A DNA stretch of 64,000 bases from Paenibacillus physcomitrellae (GTDB lineage Bacteria > Bacillota > Bacilli > Paenibacillales > Paenibacillaceae). This document shows positions 1-9,367 of this stretch, piece by piece. Positions within the stretch are counted from its first letter, which is position 1, and every line of letters starts with the position of its first letter. The position numbers and the translations under genes were made by a program. The stretch spans positions 1,798,001-1,862,000 of the forward strand of contig NZ_CP022584.1 of assembly GCF_002240225.1 (NCBI RefSeq), written 5' to 3'. The notes beneath the pieces were generated by a model. It did no database searches and had not been told where the DNA came from. It saw nothing but the letters and a program-made list of their open reading frames with translations.

Positions 1-501
1 CCTTGGGGACCGGTTGGCGTAGGAATCTGCTACGATAGCTACAGCTTTCCGGAACTGACCCGCCATTACTCTGCTTTGGGCGCGCGTCTTTATTTAAATC
101 CTACCGCAGTCATGGATGTGGACGGCTGGGAAGATTTTTATTACACGTGCCTGAAATCGCGGATCATCGAAAATTCTACTTTTCTGATTAGCTCCAACCT
201 TGTCGGCCCGGACAAAAATATGAATTTCCCCGGCGGCAGTTTTATCGCAGGCCCTTCGCTCAAGTTGATCGGCACTCAATATTACGCCGAGCCTGTGGAG
301 CAGAAGGAGGAGCTCTTGATCGCAACTATTGATCTCTCCTTGTCCGACAAAGCCCGCGGTATGCTTACCTTGTTTCGGGATAATCCGGTAACGGGAGTGC
401 CGGACTGGCGGCCGGAAATTTATGAGCAGCTGCTCGCCAGCGTCAAACGCCATGAACGTTGGGCCCAGTCCCTTCCTAAGCCGGCAGAAGTCACCGTATA
501 A
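1..501 (+). CDS. Nitrilase-family carbon-nitrogen hydrolase, 3' part
   Basis: The reading frame is open from base 1 and ends with TAA at 499-501, so the N-terminus lies outside the window. The first visible residues include G-V-G-I-C-Y-D, the segment that carries the catalytic cysteine of the nitrilase superfamily (Glu-Lys-Cys triad). Further on, the region with ENSTFLISSN and FPGGS fits the last core strands of the alpha-beta-beta-alpha fold. The family hydrolyses nitriles or amides (omega-amidase, carbamoylase, NAD synthetase subunit and others). The substrate cannot be told from this fragment. The Glu and Lys of the triad would be upstream and are not visible. A TTG at 76 could be read as a start but would remove the catalytic Cys, so I reject it. 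The downstream gene is convergent. Confidence 0.85.
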   Translation, partial: PWGPVGVGICYDSYSFPELTRHYSALGARLYLNPTAVMDVDGWEDFYYTCLKSRIIENSTFLISSNLVGPDKNMNFPGGSFIAGPSLKLIGTQYYAEPVEQKEELLIATIDLSLSDKARGMLTLFRDNPVTGVPDWRPEIYEQLLASVKRHERWAQSLPKPAEVTV

Positions 502-610
502 TCCCTTTGCCAATTGCTGCTCATTACGTGCTCCTGATTGAAGAAACGCATTTTCTCCAATACGTTTAACTTTCTTTTCTTGGATATTTGCGTAACCCGT
601 ATAACCAAAA

Positions 611-643
611 AAATCCAGGCAGAGAAACACTCTGCCTGGATTT
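611..643 (-). terminator. Rho-independent terminator of the GH94 gene
   Basis: A 14-bp perfect stem (611-624 with 630-643) has a 5-nt loop. On the minus strand the stem is followed by a T-rich run, which suits the end of the GH3-GH94 transcript. On the plus strand it lies about 110 bases past the nitrilase stop and has a poorer T-tract, so it may also serve that gene. Confidence 0.8.
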
Positions 644-653
644 CTAAAAATTG

Positions 654-3600
654 TTACATCCGAATTTCTACGAGAGTAGCTCCCTCCGCACTTCTAAACC
701 GTCTAAAATCCTCCGCTTTCACCCGCAAACCTCCGGTCCGGTATGGGTTCGAAATCCGCTCGCCGGCAATCTCCTGACCATTGACCGTCACGCGGCTGAC
801 CACGCCTTCCCGAATCCGGTAAACGAAGGTCACCGGCGTGCCCCCGTATTCGAAGTCGAACGAAACGCCGTCCAGTTCGGCAGGCAGTACCGGATCCACG
901 ATCAGATCCCCGCTTTCCTCACGGATGCCCAGGACTCTGGAGATCAGCTGGTTCATGTAGATTCCAGGGCCGCTGGAATAAATGCGCCAGCCTCCTTTGA
1001 CCTGCACTTTGCCTTCCCGCAACTCGCCAAAGCGCTCCTGAGCCTCGTAGCGGGTTTTGAAATCCCCGTCGGAGCTGCTGAAATAAGCGTTGCTTTGGCG
1101 AAGCGCCGCGTTCGGTACCACTTCCCGGATGCCGATCGGGTTGATGGCGGCAAGGCCCTTCCAGGCCTGCTCCGGCTGGCCGATCTTCGCCATCGCTTCC
1201 ACGTAGCGGATGTGCGCATGTACGTACTGCAGGCCGATTTCCCGGCCGAAGTTGGCCGCCTGCTCGGCGCGTTTAAAGTGCACGCTGACCCCGCCGACAT
1301 ATTGGGCCGGCCGGTTCATCAGCCGCACGCCGTCCGGGCACAGCAGCTTCTCCTGAATGAGTTCGTAATGAGCTTTCATCTGCTCCGGCGTCAGCAGTTC
1401 GCTGATCATGCTCCGGGTCATCGGAAGCAGCCGGTATTGGATGCCGGTCTCCTCATCCGCTGGGTGAAGCATCGGCTTGGCTTCTTCCGGGTTCTCGAAA
1501 TACAGGAATCCCGGGATGACCCCGGTGCCCAGCATATATTGGTTGAAATCGCGCCGGATTCCCTCCGCCAGCTCCTTCAGCTCGGCGGACCACTGCGGAT
1601 CCGTCTCCTCCAGCACCTTGGACAGCTGGGTTACGGCCTGATAAGTAAGCGCCACCGTCCAACTGCTGACCATAAACTGCTTGAGCTGCGCGTTAGCCGG
1701 CTGCAGCGTGTCATCCCAGTCGCCGTCCCCGTAGGAAGAGAGATACGTGTCATGCAGGAAATGCTCCCGGATGTACCCAATCTCCTTTTTCACATGTTCA
1801 CGGACCGAAGCGCCTGTCTCCGTAAAGTCGAAGCTGTGCTTGCGCGTATAAGGAACCCGTTCGTCCAACAGCGCGAAATCGCCGGTGGCCGTCAAATAAT
1901 CGCCGATGACCTTCAGCGGCCAAACGATAATATCGCCATGGCTTTCTTCCTGCTGGATATTGGCGTACCCGTCAAACATGAACCACTGCGGCCAGCTGCC
2001 GTCGTCTTCATATTGATGGGAGAATACAGTGGTCAAAATATCGCGGACCTGCCCGTAATGATGGGTGGCCATAAAATACTCCACCGGTCCCTGGCAGACG
2101 TCGCGTGTTCCCCAGGCCGCACCGCCATACTGCTCCAGCCCGTGCGGAACAGAATAATGCACCAGCATATTATGCGTATACCACCACGCAAGCGCGTTAA
2201 CTTTAAACAATCCTTCTTCCTGTCCGGAAGCGCCCTTCAGACGGAACCCGTTCATAACCTTGGCGAAGAACTCGCGGTATTTACGGATTTCCTCTTCAAC
2301 AGGACGATCCGTCACCGGCAAATCACCGCCGTTCAGCAGCCCCTGCAGGGTAAGCGTCCATTCCGCGGACGGTTCCAGCACCTGCACGACCAGTGAAGCG
2401 CTGCCTGCCTCCGCGCCTTCGGCCAACATCCGCTCATCGCCCAGACGGTATTGGGCTCCTGCCAGGCTCATCCGGTACTGCAGCTGCGGATAAACGCCTG
2501 CGCTTAGGGAACCGGCGTCTGCACGGAAGATCAGCATGCCGGAATCTTCGGCCTGCTCCATTACAAACGGAACTTCATATTCATTGACGTTCATCGTAAT
2601 TTGACTGCTGATCAGGAACCGGTACGCTGCGCCGCTTGCGGAGCGAACGTGCAGGCGGACCTCCGGCGAATCCACGGTCGTGTAGTTCGTGACGATCAGC
2701 GTCTCGGAAGCCGTTTTATAGTACCAGCGTGTATAATTGAAGCCCATTTCAAACAGGGAAGGCATGGCGAGCAGACGGTATTCCCCGTCCAATTCGACGT
2801 ACAGCCGCTGGCCGGACGTTTTCTGCACATTTAAGGCATTCCGCGCGTTGCTCATCATTTTGTTAAAATTCGTATTCCCCACAACGACCTGGGAGTTAAA
2901 AATGCCATACATATATGAAGTTGTAGTCATGACCTCCGGATTCATCCGAGCGTTGTCCCCGCTCATCAGAATATGCCCGTGCGGCCGTTCTACGCGAAGC
3001 TCCTTCTCCTTCAGGACCACATGCTCATAAGTGTCCGTGAAAAAAGATAGCAGCTGCCCGTCTTCAAGCTCCTCCTGCTTCCGGACCGGGAACAGCAGGT
3101 CCAGCTCCTCCGGCAGCATGGAGAGGGTTTGCAGCGGTGCTCCGATAGCCGTCATCATTCCCGGCGGATTTGAAGACAAATCCTGGTGCGACTGTTCGCC
3201 CCCGAAAGGAGCCGGCGCATCTTGTTCCGCTTCTCTCCAGGCTTGCCGGATGATATCCGTGAATTCAAGACCGGCAATCGCAGCGGGATGGTCATCCTTA
3301 AACAATCCGTAGAACACGTAACGGGCTTGGCCATCCAATACGCTGCGGGCGGACTGCAGAGCCGTATATGCAAATTCATACTGGTAAATTTCATTGGCCA
3401 GGCTGGTTTGGTACAGGCTCTCCGGAAGGCCCGTTTCCTTATAGGACAAACCAAAGAACTGGAAGCCGTCCGTGGAGAACCCGGCCGCTCCCGTCAGCGA
3501 TCCCTGCTGCAGGTAAGGGAATAAACCGCCCTGCGGCTGGTTCTGGCGGGAACAAACGGCATAACTGCCCGTTTCGTCTTTAAATACGGCGTGGTCGATG

Positions 3601-4052
3601 TATTGAGACATGTACGCTTCATTGCTGCGCACCGCACCCGGATGGGCCAGTCCGACGTCTTGGCCGTACACGACGTCCACCTCGGCGCCGCTGCCTTGAA
3701 GCCGGACATCCCAGAACCAGACCCCACGATCGGTCAGCGTAAAAACAACCTCATATCCCACCCCTTCGGCTCCCGCCGCAGGGTGCTGAATCCGGCCGGA
3801 CCAAACCAGCCGGTCGCCAAGACGGCCGAACCGGCTGGCTGACCGGCTGCCAAGCAGCGGGTAAGCTTCGATGCCGTCCCGGGAGTGAATTCTAAGGAAC
3901 AGATTGCCGGCCGCCCCATCCACCGGGTTGCCCGCCAGCTGGTTGATCAGGAAGTCTCCGCCGGCCGCCTGGCGGAGGTCTCCGCTGGCCAGGAAATCAA
4001 ATTGAAGTCCGCCCTTGCGGAGAGACAGCTTGGATTCCGTTACAGTTGTCAT
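654..4052 (-). CDS. GH94 glycoside phosphorylase, probable 1,2-beta-oligoglucan phosphorylase
   Basis: This 1132-residue protein has the layout of large GH94 phosphorylases: an N-terminal beta-sandwich, a linker and an (alpha/alpha)6 barrel. The barrel holds D-G-D-W-D-D at residues 776-781, equivalent to the GDWND motif of cellobiose phosphorylase, in which the final Asp acts as general acid. The length is close to characterised 1,2-beta-oligoglucan phosphorylases (about 1,100 residues), which convert sophorooligosaccharides plus phosphate to glucose 1-phosphate. The function call leans on context: a GH3 glucosidase just upstream and an ABC importer plus LacI regulator in the same locus reproduce the Listeria innocua lin1839 neighbourhood. 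The ATG at 4052 follows an AAAGGA site; an upstream in-frame start at 4088 lacks one. No signal peptide is visible, so it acts in the cytoplasm. Other GH94 specificities remain possible. Confidence 0.85.
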   Translation of the reverse strand: MTTVTESKLSLRKGGLQFDFLASGDLRQAAGGDFLINQLAGNPVDGAAGNLFLRIHSRDGIEAYPLLGSRSASRFGRLGDRLVWSGRIQHPAAGAEGVGYEVVFTLTDRGVWFWDVRLQGSGAEVDVVYGQDVGLAHPGAVRSNEAYMSQYIDHAVFKDETGSYAVCSRQNQPQGGLFPYLQQGSLTGAAGFSTDGFQFFGLSYKETGLPESLYQTSLANEIYQYEFAYTALQSARSVLDGQARYVFYGLFKDDHPAAIAGLEFTDIIRQAWREAEQDAPAPFGGEQSHQDLSSNPPGMMTAIGAPLQTLSMLPEELDLLFPVRKQEELEDGQLLSFFTDTYEHVVLKEKELRVERPHGHILMSGDNARMNPEVMTTTSYMYGIFNSQVVVGNTNFNKMMSNARNALNVQKTSGQRLYVELDGEYRLLAMPSLFEMGFNYTRWYYKTASETLIVTNYTTVDSPEVRLHVRSASGAAYRFLISSQITMNVNEYEVPFVMEQAEDSGMLIFRADAGSLSAGVYPQLQYRMSLAGAQYRLGDERMLAEGAEAGSASLVVQVLEPSAEWTLTLQGLLNGGDLPVTDRPVEEEIRKYREFFAKVMNGFRLKGASGQEEGLFKVNALAWWYTHNMLVHYSVPHGLEQYGGAAWGTRDVCQGPVEYFMATHHYGQVRDILTTVFSHQYEDDGSWPQWFMFDGYANIQQEESHGDIIVWPLKVIGDYLTATGDFALLDERVPYTRKHSFDFTETGASVREHVKKEIGYIREHFLHDTYLSSYGDGDWDDTLQPANAQLKQFMVSSWTVALTYQAVTQLSKVLEETDPQWSAELKELAEGIRRDFNQYMLGTGVIPGFLYFENPEEAKPMLHPADEETGIQYRLLPMTRSMISELLTPEQMKAHYELIQEKLLCPDGVRLMNRPAQYVGGVSVHFKRAEQAANFGREIGLQYVHAHIRYVEAMAKIGQPEQAWKGLAAINPIGIREVVPNAALRQSNAYFSSSDGDFKTRYEAQERFGELREGKVQVKGGWRIYSSGPGIYMNQLISRVLGIREESGDLIVDPVLPAELDGVSFDFEYGGTPVTFVYRIREGVVSRVTVNGQEIAGERISNPYRTGGLRVKAEDFRRFRSAEGATLVEIRM

Positions 4053-4115
4053 TTTTCTCACGTCCTTTTCTCTCTCTTTCGGCCTCAAGCCGTTTGTTTA
4101 AAGGTCCATCTATCG

Positions 4116-6281
4116 TTAAACGAGCCGGAAATCGGCCTCCTGCACATCCCGGCTGCTGCCGCCGATCATCAGCTTGAAAGCCCCCGGATCGCTGCCGAAG
4201 GACAAGTCGCTGTGGTAATAGCGGAGCATGGCTTCGTTAATTTCAAAGCTTATAGTCCGGCTTTCGCCCGGAGCGAGCTCGACCCGGCTGAAAGCTTTCA
4301 GCTCCTTCAGCGGACGGACAACTTCACCTGCCATATCGCGGATATAGAGCTGGACGATTTCCGTACCGGCTGTGCTGCCCGTGTTGGTGACCGCTACGGA
4401 CACCTGCAGCGGCTGCTCGGCCGTTAACGTTGCCGAAGACAGCTCCGGCTGTCCGTAGGCAAAGGTCGTATAGCTCAGCCCATAGCCGAACGGCAGCAAA
4501 GGTTCATTCGGAACGTCCAGATACTGCGAGACGTAGCGGACCTGCGCATCCGGCGCGCCCTGCGGGCGGCCGGTATTAAAAGAGTTATAATAGACCGGAA
4601 TCTGCCCGGCCGAATAAGGGAAAGACATCGTCAGCTTGCCGGACGGGTTCACGTTGCCGTAGAGCAGGTCGGCAATTGCCAGACCGCCTTCGCTGCCCGG
4701 GAACCAGGCCTCCAGCACGGCGTCCGCTTCGTCCAGGACGCCGCTCAAATCCAGAGGGCGGCCGTTAAACAGCACGACCGCCAGCGGTTTGCCGAGCTGC
4801 TTCATGCGCCGCAGCAGCTCCAGCTGCGCCTGCGGCAGCCGGATATCGGACCGGCTGCCGGCCTCGCCGCTCATCTCGGACGCCTCGCCGAGCGCGAGCA
4901 CGAGCACGTCCGCCGCCTCCGCAGCGGCGGCGGCCTCCTGCGCCAGCGCTTCCTCAAACGTGTCGATGCCGCAGCCTGCGGCAAGCGTCACGTTCGAAGC
5001 TTCAGCGCTGGCTGCCTGCATGGCGGCGCCGAGCCGAGCCGCCGTCTCCTGCGATCCGGTCCAGGACCACGGACCGAGAATGTCGCCGCTGTCGGCAAAC
5101 GGCCCGATCAGCGCCACACGCTGCTGCCGGCCCAGCGGCAGCAGGCCGTCGTTCTTCAGCAGCACGCACGATTTCGCCGCCAGCTCGCGGGAGACGGCGC
5201 GGTGCTCGCTGCTGTACACGACGGTCCGCTCCAGCTCCAGATCCGCCCCGCGCAGCGGCTGTTCAAACAAACCCAGCTTCTCTTTCAGCTCCAGGATCCG
5301 CAGCACCGCTTCATCGACCAGCTTCTCTTCGATGACCCCTTCTGCAACCAGCTCCGGAAGATAGTGCACATAACAAGAGGTCATCATTTCGATGTCAACT
5401 CCTGCCTGCAGCGCCTTCAGCGCTGCTTCTCGTTCGTCTTCCGCCACACCATGCGGAATCAGCTCTTTGACCGCTCCCCAATCGGAGATAAGTACGCCGT
5501 CAAAGCCCCATTCCTCGCGGAGCAGCTTGCGCATCAGCTTGCGGTTGCCGGTGGCGGGAATGCCGTCCAGGGTGTTGAAGGAAGTCATCACCATTTCCGC
5601 ACCCGCATCCAGCGCTGCCTTATAGCCGGGCAAATAGGATTCGCGCAGCTTCAGCTCGGACAAATCGACCGTGTTGTAATCCCGGCCGCCTTCAGCCAGG
5701 CCGTATGCGGCAAAATGCTTCACGCAAGCTGCCACGCGGTCCCGTTCGTTCCGCAAATCGTCGCCTTGAAAGCCGCGGACAAAAGCTTGGGCGAACAGCG
5801 AGTTCAGGTACGGATCTTCCCCCGTCGACTCCATCACGCGTCCCCATCTCGGATCACGGACCAAGTCAACCATTGGGGCAAACGTCACGTGAATGCCTGA
5901 CACGGCCGCTTCTCTAGCCGCGATTTCCGCGCTTTTCTCCGCAAGCTCCAGGTCCCAGGAGCAGCCGATGGCAAGCGGCACGGGGAAAATCGTCTTGAAC
6001 CCGTGCACGATATCCGCCATGATCAGCAGCGGAATGCCAAGCCGGTTGTTCGCCAGATGCGCCTTCTGCACCGCCAGAACCTCTTCGGCTCCAGCCAGGC
6101 CAAGCACGGATCCAGCGTTGTCGATCTGCTCCTCCGTAATGCCAAGGCTTTTCATCGGTCCGGTGATCTGGCCGCTGTCTTTGGCTCCCTTGAAGAAAGG
6201 AACCGCCAGCTGCAGCAGCTGGGCAACCTTCTCTTCAAGCGTCATTTTGTTTACATACTCCGTAACGAGCCAGTTGGTCAT
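4116..6281 (-). CDS. GH3 beta-glucosidase, probably beta-1,2-specific
   Basis: This 721-residue glycoside hydrolase family 3 enzyme has the standard three-domain order. The TIM barrel comes first, with DPRWGR near 143-148, KHF at 188-190 and the nucleophile Asp267 in ISDW. An alpha/beta sandwich follows (about 360-570), then a C-terminal fibronectin type III-like domain (about 600-715). It should release glucose from the non-reducing end of beta-glucosides. The partner phosphorylase and the L. innocua lin1840 precedent suggest sophorose or sophorooligosaccharides. There is no signal peptide, so it is intracellular. The ATG has a strong AGGAGG site at 6291-6297. It starts its own transcript from a promoter overlapped by a LacI-type operator, and the GH94 gene follows after about 60 bases. 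Confidence 0.93.
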   Translation of the reverse strand: MTNWLVTEYVNKMTLEEKVAQLLQLAVPFFKGAKDSGQITGPMKSLGITEEQIDNAGSVLGLAGAEEVLAVQKAHLANNRLGIPLLIMADIVHGFKTIFPVPLAIGCSWDLELAEKSAEIAAREAAVSGIHVTFAPMVDLVRDPRWGRVMESTGEDPYLNSLFAQAFVRGFQGDDLRNERDRVAACVKHFAAYGLAEGGRDYNTVDLSELKLRESYLPGYKAALDAGAEMVMTSFNTLDGIPATGNRKLMRKLLREEWGFDGVLISDWGAVKELIPHGVAEDEREAALKALQAGVDIEMMTSCYVHYLPELVAEGVIEEKLVDEAVLRILELKEKLGLFEQPLRGADLELERTVVYSSEHRAVSRELAAKSCVLLKNDGLLPLGRQQRVALIGPFADSGDILGPWSWTGSQETAARLGAAMQAASAEASNVTLAAGCGIDTFEEALAQEAAAAAEAADVLVLALGEASEMSGEAGSRSDIRLPQAQLELLRRMKQLGKPLAVVLFNGRPLDLSGVLDEADAVLEAWFPGSEGGLAIADLLYGNVNPSGKLTMSFPYSAGQIPVYYNSFNTGRPQGAPDAQVRYVSQYLDVPNEPLLPFGYGLSYTTFAYGQPELSSATLTAEQPLQVSVAVTNTGSTAGTEIVQLYIRDMAGEVVRPLKELKAFSRVELAPGESRTISFEINEAMLRYYHSDLSFGSDPGAFKLMIGGSSRDVQEADFRLV

Positions 6282-6303
6282 CTGTGCCTCTCCTCCTATT
6301 TTC

Positions 6304-6313
6304 GAATCGTTTC
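6304..6313. promoter_or_regulatory. Degenerate operator GAATCGTTTC
   Basis: This sequence differs at one position from the GAAACGTTTC palindrome found three more times in the locus. It lies downstream of the GH3 promoter, just before the ribosome site. It could be an auxiliary LacI-family operator; this is inference from similarity and position. Confidence 0.4.
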
Positions 6314-6352
6314 TATTTAATTAAAGCAAGTAAAATTCTGTATATTTTATCG

Positions 6353-6383
6353 ATTATAAAGACCGTAAATCGAAACGTTTCAA
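6353..6383 (-). promoter_or_regulatory. GH3-GH94 promoter with overlapping LacI-type operator
   Basis: On the minus strand a TATAAT box (6353-6358) is preceded by TTGAAA (6378-6383) at 19 bases. The perfect palindrome GAAACGTTTC (6372-6381) overlaps the -35 element, so a bound repressor would block RNA polymerase. The palindrome is not a good CcpA cre site because it lacks the outer TG...CA. The LacI-family gene of the same locus is the obvious candidate regulator. Confidence 0.65.
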
Positions 6384-6678
6384 ATGATTGGCAAAAAAAT
6401 TTCTGAAAGCGCAGAATCCCCTTGCCTGGTCATAATCTCCAAGAGGGACCGATCTGAGGCCACAGGCTATAAAAGAACCCTTAACGAAACAAACGGATCC
6501 TATTGCTCGCGGGAAAACCCCTGACGAGCGGGAAAAACGGGCGTCCTGAAAGCGGGGTACCTAAATATAGGCTATCTAATACAGGTTAACTCAGAACAAG
6601 CGGGCCCAAAAGAACCGCCCATGAGCCAGAAATCCTGCCTTTTGAAACTGCCTGACGAATTGCCTGCTTGCCTCCGGG

Positions 6679-7440
6679 TTACCGGCACGGCAGCCACTCC
6701 ATCATCCGGCGGGCCTGACGATCCCAATAGCCCCATTCATGTTCGCCCGGGCTTTCCTCATAAGCCACCTTCAGACCTGCCTGTTCGGCATGACGGAGGA
6801 AGATCCGGTTTCCTTCGTACAGGAAATCCTCTGTCCCGCAGCATTGATAGAGCCTGGGCAAGAACCCGGATTTCGCCGCCTTCGGAAGAAGGGCCAGCAA
6901 ATCGTCGCCGCTGCCTTGCAGCCGGCCCGGATCGCCGAAGATCCGCTCCGCCTCGCCGGGCTGGAACCCGTTTGGCCCATTGACCCGGCCGACGATATCC
7001 AAGGCGCCCGAAAGGCTGGCCGCTGCGGCATACCGCTCCGGACAGCGCAGCGCCAGCTTGAAGGCGCCGTAGCCGCCCATCGAAATACCGGCGACAAACG
7101 TATCCTCGCGCCGCCGCGACAGTGGAAACAAATAGGACACCAGCTCGGGGAGTTCTTCGCTCAAATAAGTAAAATAAGCGCCTCCCTGCTTCATATCCGT
7201 ATAATAACTCCGGTCCGCACGCGGCATGACCAAAGCTACGCCTTTACTCTCCGCGTAACGCTCAATAGAGGATTGCCGGGTCCACTCCTTGTGATCGCCT
7301 CCCAAGCCATGCAGCAAATAAAGCACAGGCAGCTTGGCTTTGTTCCGGATGTCTCCATCAGGCAGGTGCGGAATCACCACGTTAATTTCGGTCGGCATAC
7401 CAAGCGTTTCCGAGAACAGCGAGGTTTGAATAAACGGCAT
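6679..7440 (-). CDS. Alpha/beta-hydrolase esterase (esterase D / CE1-like)
   Basis: This 253-residue cytoplasmic serine hydrolase carries the oxyanion motif LLHGLGG (42-48), the nucleophile elbow G-I-S120-M-G, Asp205 in CGTED and His234 in PGEHEW. Together these form a complete catalytic triad. The family includes S-formylglutathione hydrolase, tributyrin esterase EstA and carbohydrate esterase family 1 acyl-esterases. It sits directly after the LacI gene in a sugar-uptake operon, so its likely task is to remove acyl groups from imported oligosaccharides; the acyl group cannot be deduced. The start is supported by AAGGAGGA at 7448-7455. A short-chain detoxification esterase would be the alternative. 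Confidence 0.85.
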   Translation of the reverse strand: MPFIQTSLFSETLGMPTEINVVIPHLPDGDIRNKAKLPVLYLLHGLGGDHKEWTRQSSIERYAESKGVALVMPRADRSYYTDMKQGGAYFTYLSEELPELVSYLFPLSRRREDTFVAGISMGGYGAFKLALRCPERYAAAASLSGALDIVGRVNGPNGFQPGEAERIFGDPGRLQGSGDDLLALLPKAAKSGFLPRLYQCCGTEDFLYEGNRIFLRHAEQAGLKVAYEESPGEHEWGYWDRQARRMMEWLPCR

Positions 7441-7500
7441 AACGGTGTCCTCCTTGGACTCTCAGTTTTACCTAATTTCCACACGTATGCGGTACCTAAT

Positions 7501-8490
7501 TTATACCTGCTTCACCGAATTCCGACGGATCAGCTCTACTTTCAGCTTGTAGGCCTCGTTGACTTCTTCGCCGTTCAACATTTGAAACAGCAGATGGCCG
7601 GCCAGCGAACCCGATTCATGCATCGGCTGGTGAATCGTCGTCAAGGCAGGATGGACATATTCAGCAAGCTGAATATCGTCAAAGCCGATCACGGAGATTT
7701 CATCCGGAATCGAAACCCCGCCTTCCTCCAGCGCTTTGATGCCGCCGACGGCCATTTCGTCATTCGCGTAAAATACCGCGGTCGGCAGCTCGCCCTGCAT
7801 CATCATCATTTTGGTCGCCTTGTAGCCGCCTTCGCGGATAAAGCTGCCGCCCAGCCGCCACTTGGCTTTCTCCTCAAGCCCGGCTTCGCGCATCGCCCGC
7901 AGGAACCCCTGATAACGCATCGCGTTGTCAAAGGAATTCGACGGGCCGCTGATATAAGCAATCTGCCGGTGACCCTTCTCGATCAAATGCCGGGTGGCGT
8001 CATAACCGCCCTGTTCCCCGTCGACCACAACGCTGATCAAACCTTCACCGGTCGTTTTTCGGTCCATAACGACGATCGGAAAAGCGGCGCTCGCCGAACT
8101 CAGCAAAATTTCATCCGTAATGTTATGGGCCAGCACGACGGCCCCGTCCACCCTTTTTTCCCGCAGGAATTTAACCGCTGTAGAGTCTTTGCCTCCCATG
8201 GAGCTGCAGGCAATCAGATCATAGCCGTTCGATAAAGCCACGTCCTGCACGCTGCGGATCAGCTCGGAATAATAAGGCCCGGACAAGTCGGTAAGAATCA
8301 GAGCAATCGTATTCGTACGGCTGCGCTTTAAATCCATGGCAAAACCGTTTTTCCGATAATTGAGCTGTCTTGCCGCCTCCAGCACCTTCTCGCGTGTCTT
8401 CGAGCTTACCTTGCTGTCGCCGCTCAAAGCGTATGAAGCGGTAGATAACGCGACTCCCGCCAATTTTGCCACATCTTTAATCGTAGCCAT
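7501..8490 (-). CDS. LacI-family transcriptional regulator of the beta-glucan locus
   Basis: This 329-residue protein has an N-terminal LacI helix-turn-helix (about 3-25, TIKDVAKLAGVALSTASYAL), a hinge region and a periplasmic-binding-protein-like sensor domain from about residue 60. Most members repress sugar operons until a sugar or phosphosugar binds. The gene lies inside the operon it probably controls, between the permease and esterase genes. GAAACGTTTC palindromes occur at both promoters of the locus and fit a two-fold symmetric LacI dimer with CG at the centre. Autoregulation is therefore likely. The inducer is unknown; a short beta-1,2-glucooligosaccharide is a reasonable guess. The site GGAAGGA precedes the ATG. 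Confidence 0.93.
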   Translation of the reverse strand: MATIKDVAKLAGVALSTASYALSGDSKVSSKTREKVLEAARQLNYRKNGFAMDLKRSRTNTIALILTDLSGPYYSELIRSVQDVALSNGYDLIACSSMGGKDSTAVKFLREKRVDGAVVLAHNITDEILLSSASAAFPIVVMDRKTTGEGLISVVVDGEQGGYDATRHLIEKGHRQIAYISGPSNSFDNAMRYQGFLRAMREAGLEEKAKWRLGGSFIREGGYKATKMMMMQGELPTAVFYANDEMAVGGIKALEEGGVSIPDEISVIGFDDIQLAEYVHPALTTIHQPMHESGSLAGHLLFQMLNGEEVNEAYKLKVELIRRNSVKQV

Positions 8491-8531
8491 CGTTCATCCA
8501 GTCCTTCCCAAGCCTTGCATAGTCTACTTAT

Positions 8532-9350
8532 TTATTTCATCCCGGAAATCGTATATCCTTCAATAATATGTTTCTGAAAGAAAGTAAAAATAATAATGAT
8601 AGGAATGACCATAAAGGCTGCGCCCGCCATCTGCAGGCCAAATTCGGTGCCGTATTGCCCTTTTAGCAGCGAAAGCCCTACGGACAAGGTGTACAGCTTC
8701 TCATCGTTGGCAATAATGAGCGGCCACAGGAAGCTGTTCCAGGCCCCGATAAACGTTAGAATCGCCTGAACCGCAAATACCGGTTTCACGATCGGCAGGA
8801 TCAGCCGGAAGAAAATGCGGAACTCCCCGGCACCGTCCAGACGCGCCGCCTCCATCAAATCCGTCGGGATGGTGGCCATGAACTGGCGGAACAAAAAGAT
8901 GCCGAAGGCGCCAACCAGTCCCGGAAGGACAATCCCCGCCATCGTGTTGACCAGTCCCATCTTGTTGATGATCAAATACGTCGGAATCATGGTAACCTGG
9001 CCCGGAATCATCATGGTAGCCAGGATCAAATAGAAAAAGCCGTTTTTTCCCGGAAATTCGAATTTCGCAAAAGCGTAGCCGGCCAAAGCGTTCAGCAGCA
9101 AGCCGACAAACGAACAAATGACGATAATCAGCGTATTTTTCAGATAAACCAGGAAATCCATTTCCGTAAACAGCCTGCTGTAGTTGTTCCAGGTCGGATG
9201 ATGCGGAATAATGGTTGGCGGAATTGCCGTAAATTCATTCTCCGGCTTAAACGACGAGCCGAGCATCCAGATGAACGGAACCATCATCAGAATGCCGCCC
9301 AGAATCAGGAGCGCTATCATCACGCCTTTTTCAATCTTTTTGACGGCCAT
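8532..9350 (-). CDS. Carbohydrate ABC transporter permease, MalG type
   Basis: This 272-residue inner-membrane protein has about six membrane helices. Its cytoplasmic EAA loop, EAARLDGAGEFRIFFRLILP (about 166-185), docks the ATPase. It is the second permease of a CUT1-type sugar importer, and its partner is encoded just upstream with 17 bases between them. No ATP-binding subunit is encoded in the window. Firmicute CUT1 importers commonly share a single MsmX/MsmK ATPase, so this is expected and does not suggest a broken system. The substrate is inferred from the neighbouring enzymes. Confidence 0.93.
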   Translation of the reverse strand: MAVKKIEKGVMIALLILGGILMMVPFIWMLGSSFKPENEFTAIPPTIIPHHPTWNNYSRLFTEMDFLVYLKNTLIIVICSFVGLLLNALAGYAFAKFEFPGKNGFFYLILATMMIPGQVTMIPTYLIINKMGLVNTMAGIVLPGLVGAFGIFLFRQFMATIPTDLMEAARLDGAGEFRIFFRLILPIVKPVFAVQAILTFIGAWNSFLWPLIIANDEKLYTLSVGLSLLKGQYGTEFGLQMAGAAFMVIPIIIIFTFFQKHIIEGYTISGMK

Positions 9351-9367
9351 GCCGGTTCTCCTCCTTC

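Larger units (their letters stand above)
6282..6678. other. Intergenic region between GH3 and esterase genes
   Basis: This 397-base gap holds the minus-strand promoter and operators of the GH3-GH94 transcript in its first 100 bases. The rest (about 6400-6678) contains no open frame with a ribosome site. I see no strong terminator for the upstream esterase gene there, only a weak GGGC/GCCC hairpin near 6600-6630, so some read-through into the glycosidase genes is possible. Confidence 0.6.

Noticed and set aside
651..2396. A 581-codon plus-strand frame within the GH94 gene
   Set aside because: The composition is that of a shadow frame (His/Arg/Gln-rich), the GH94 reading is well supported on the other strand, and there is no start context.
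6739..8235. A 498-codon plus-strand frame across the esterase and LacI genes
   Set aside because: It spans two well-supported minus-strand genes and the gap between them. The sequence is His/Arg/Gln-rich without domains.
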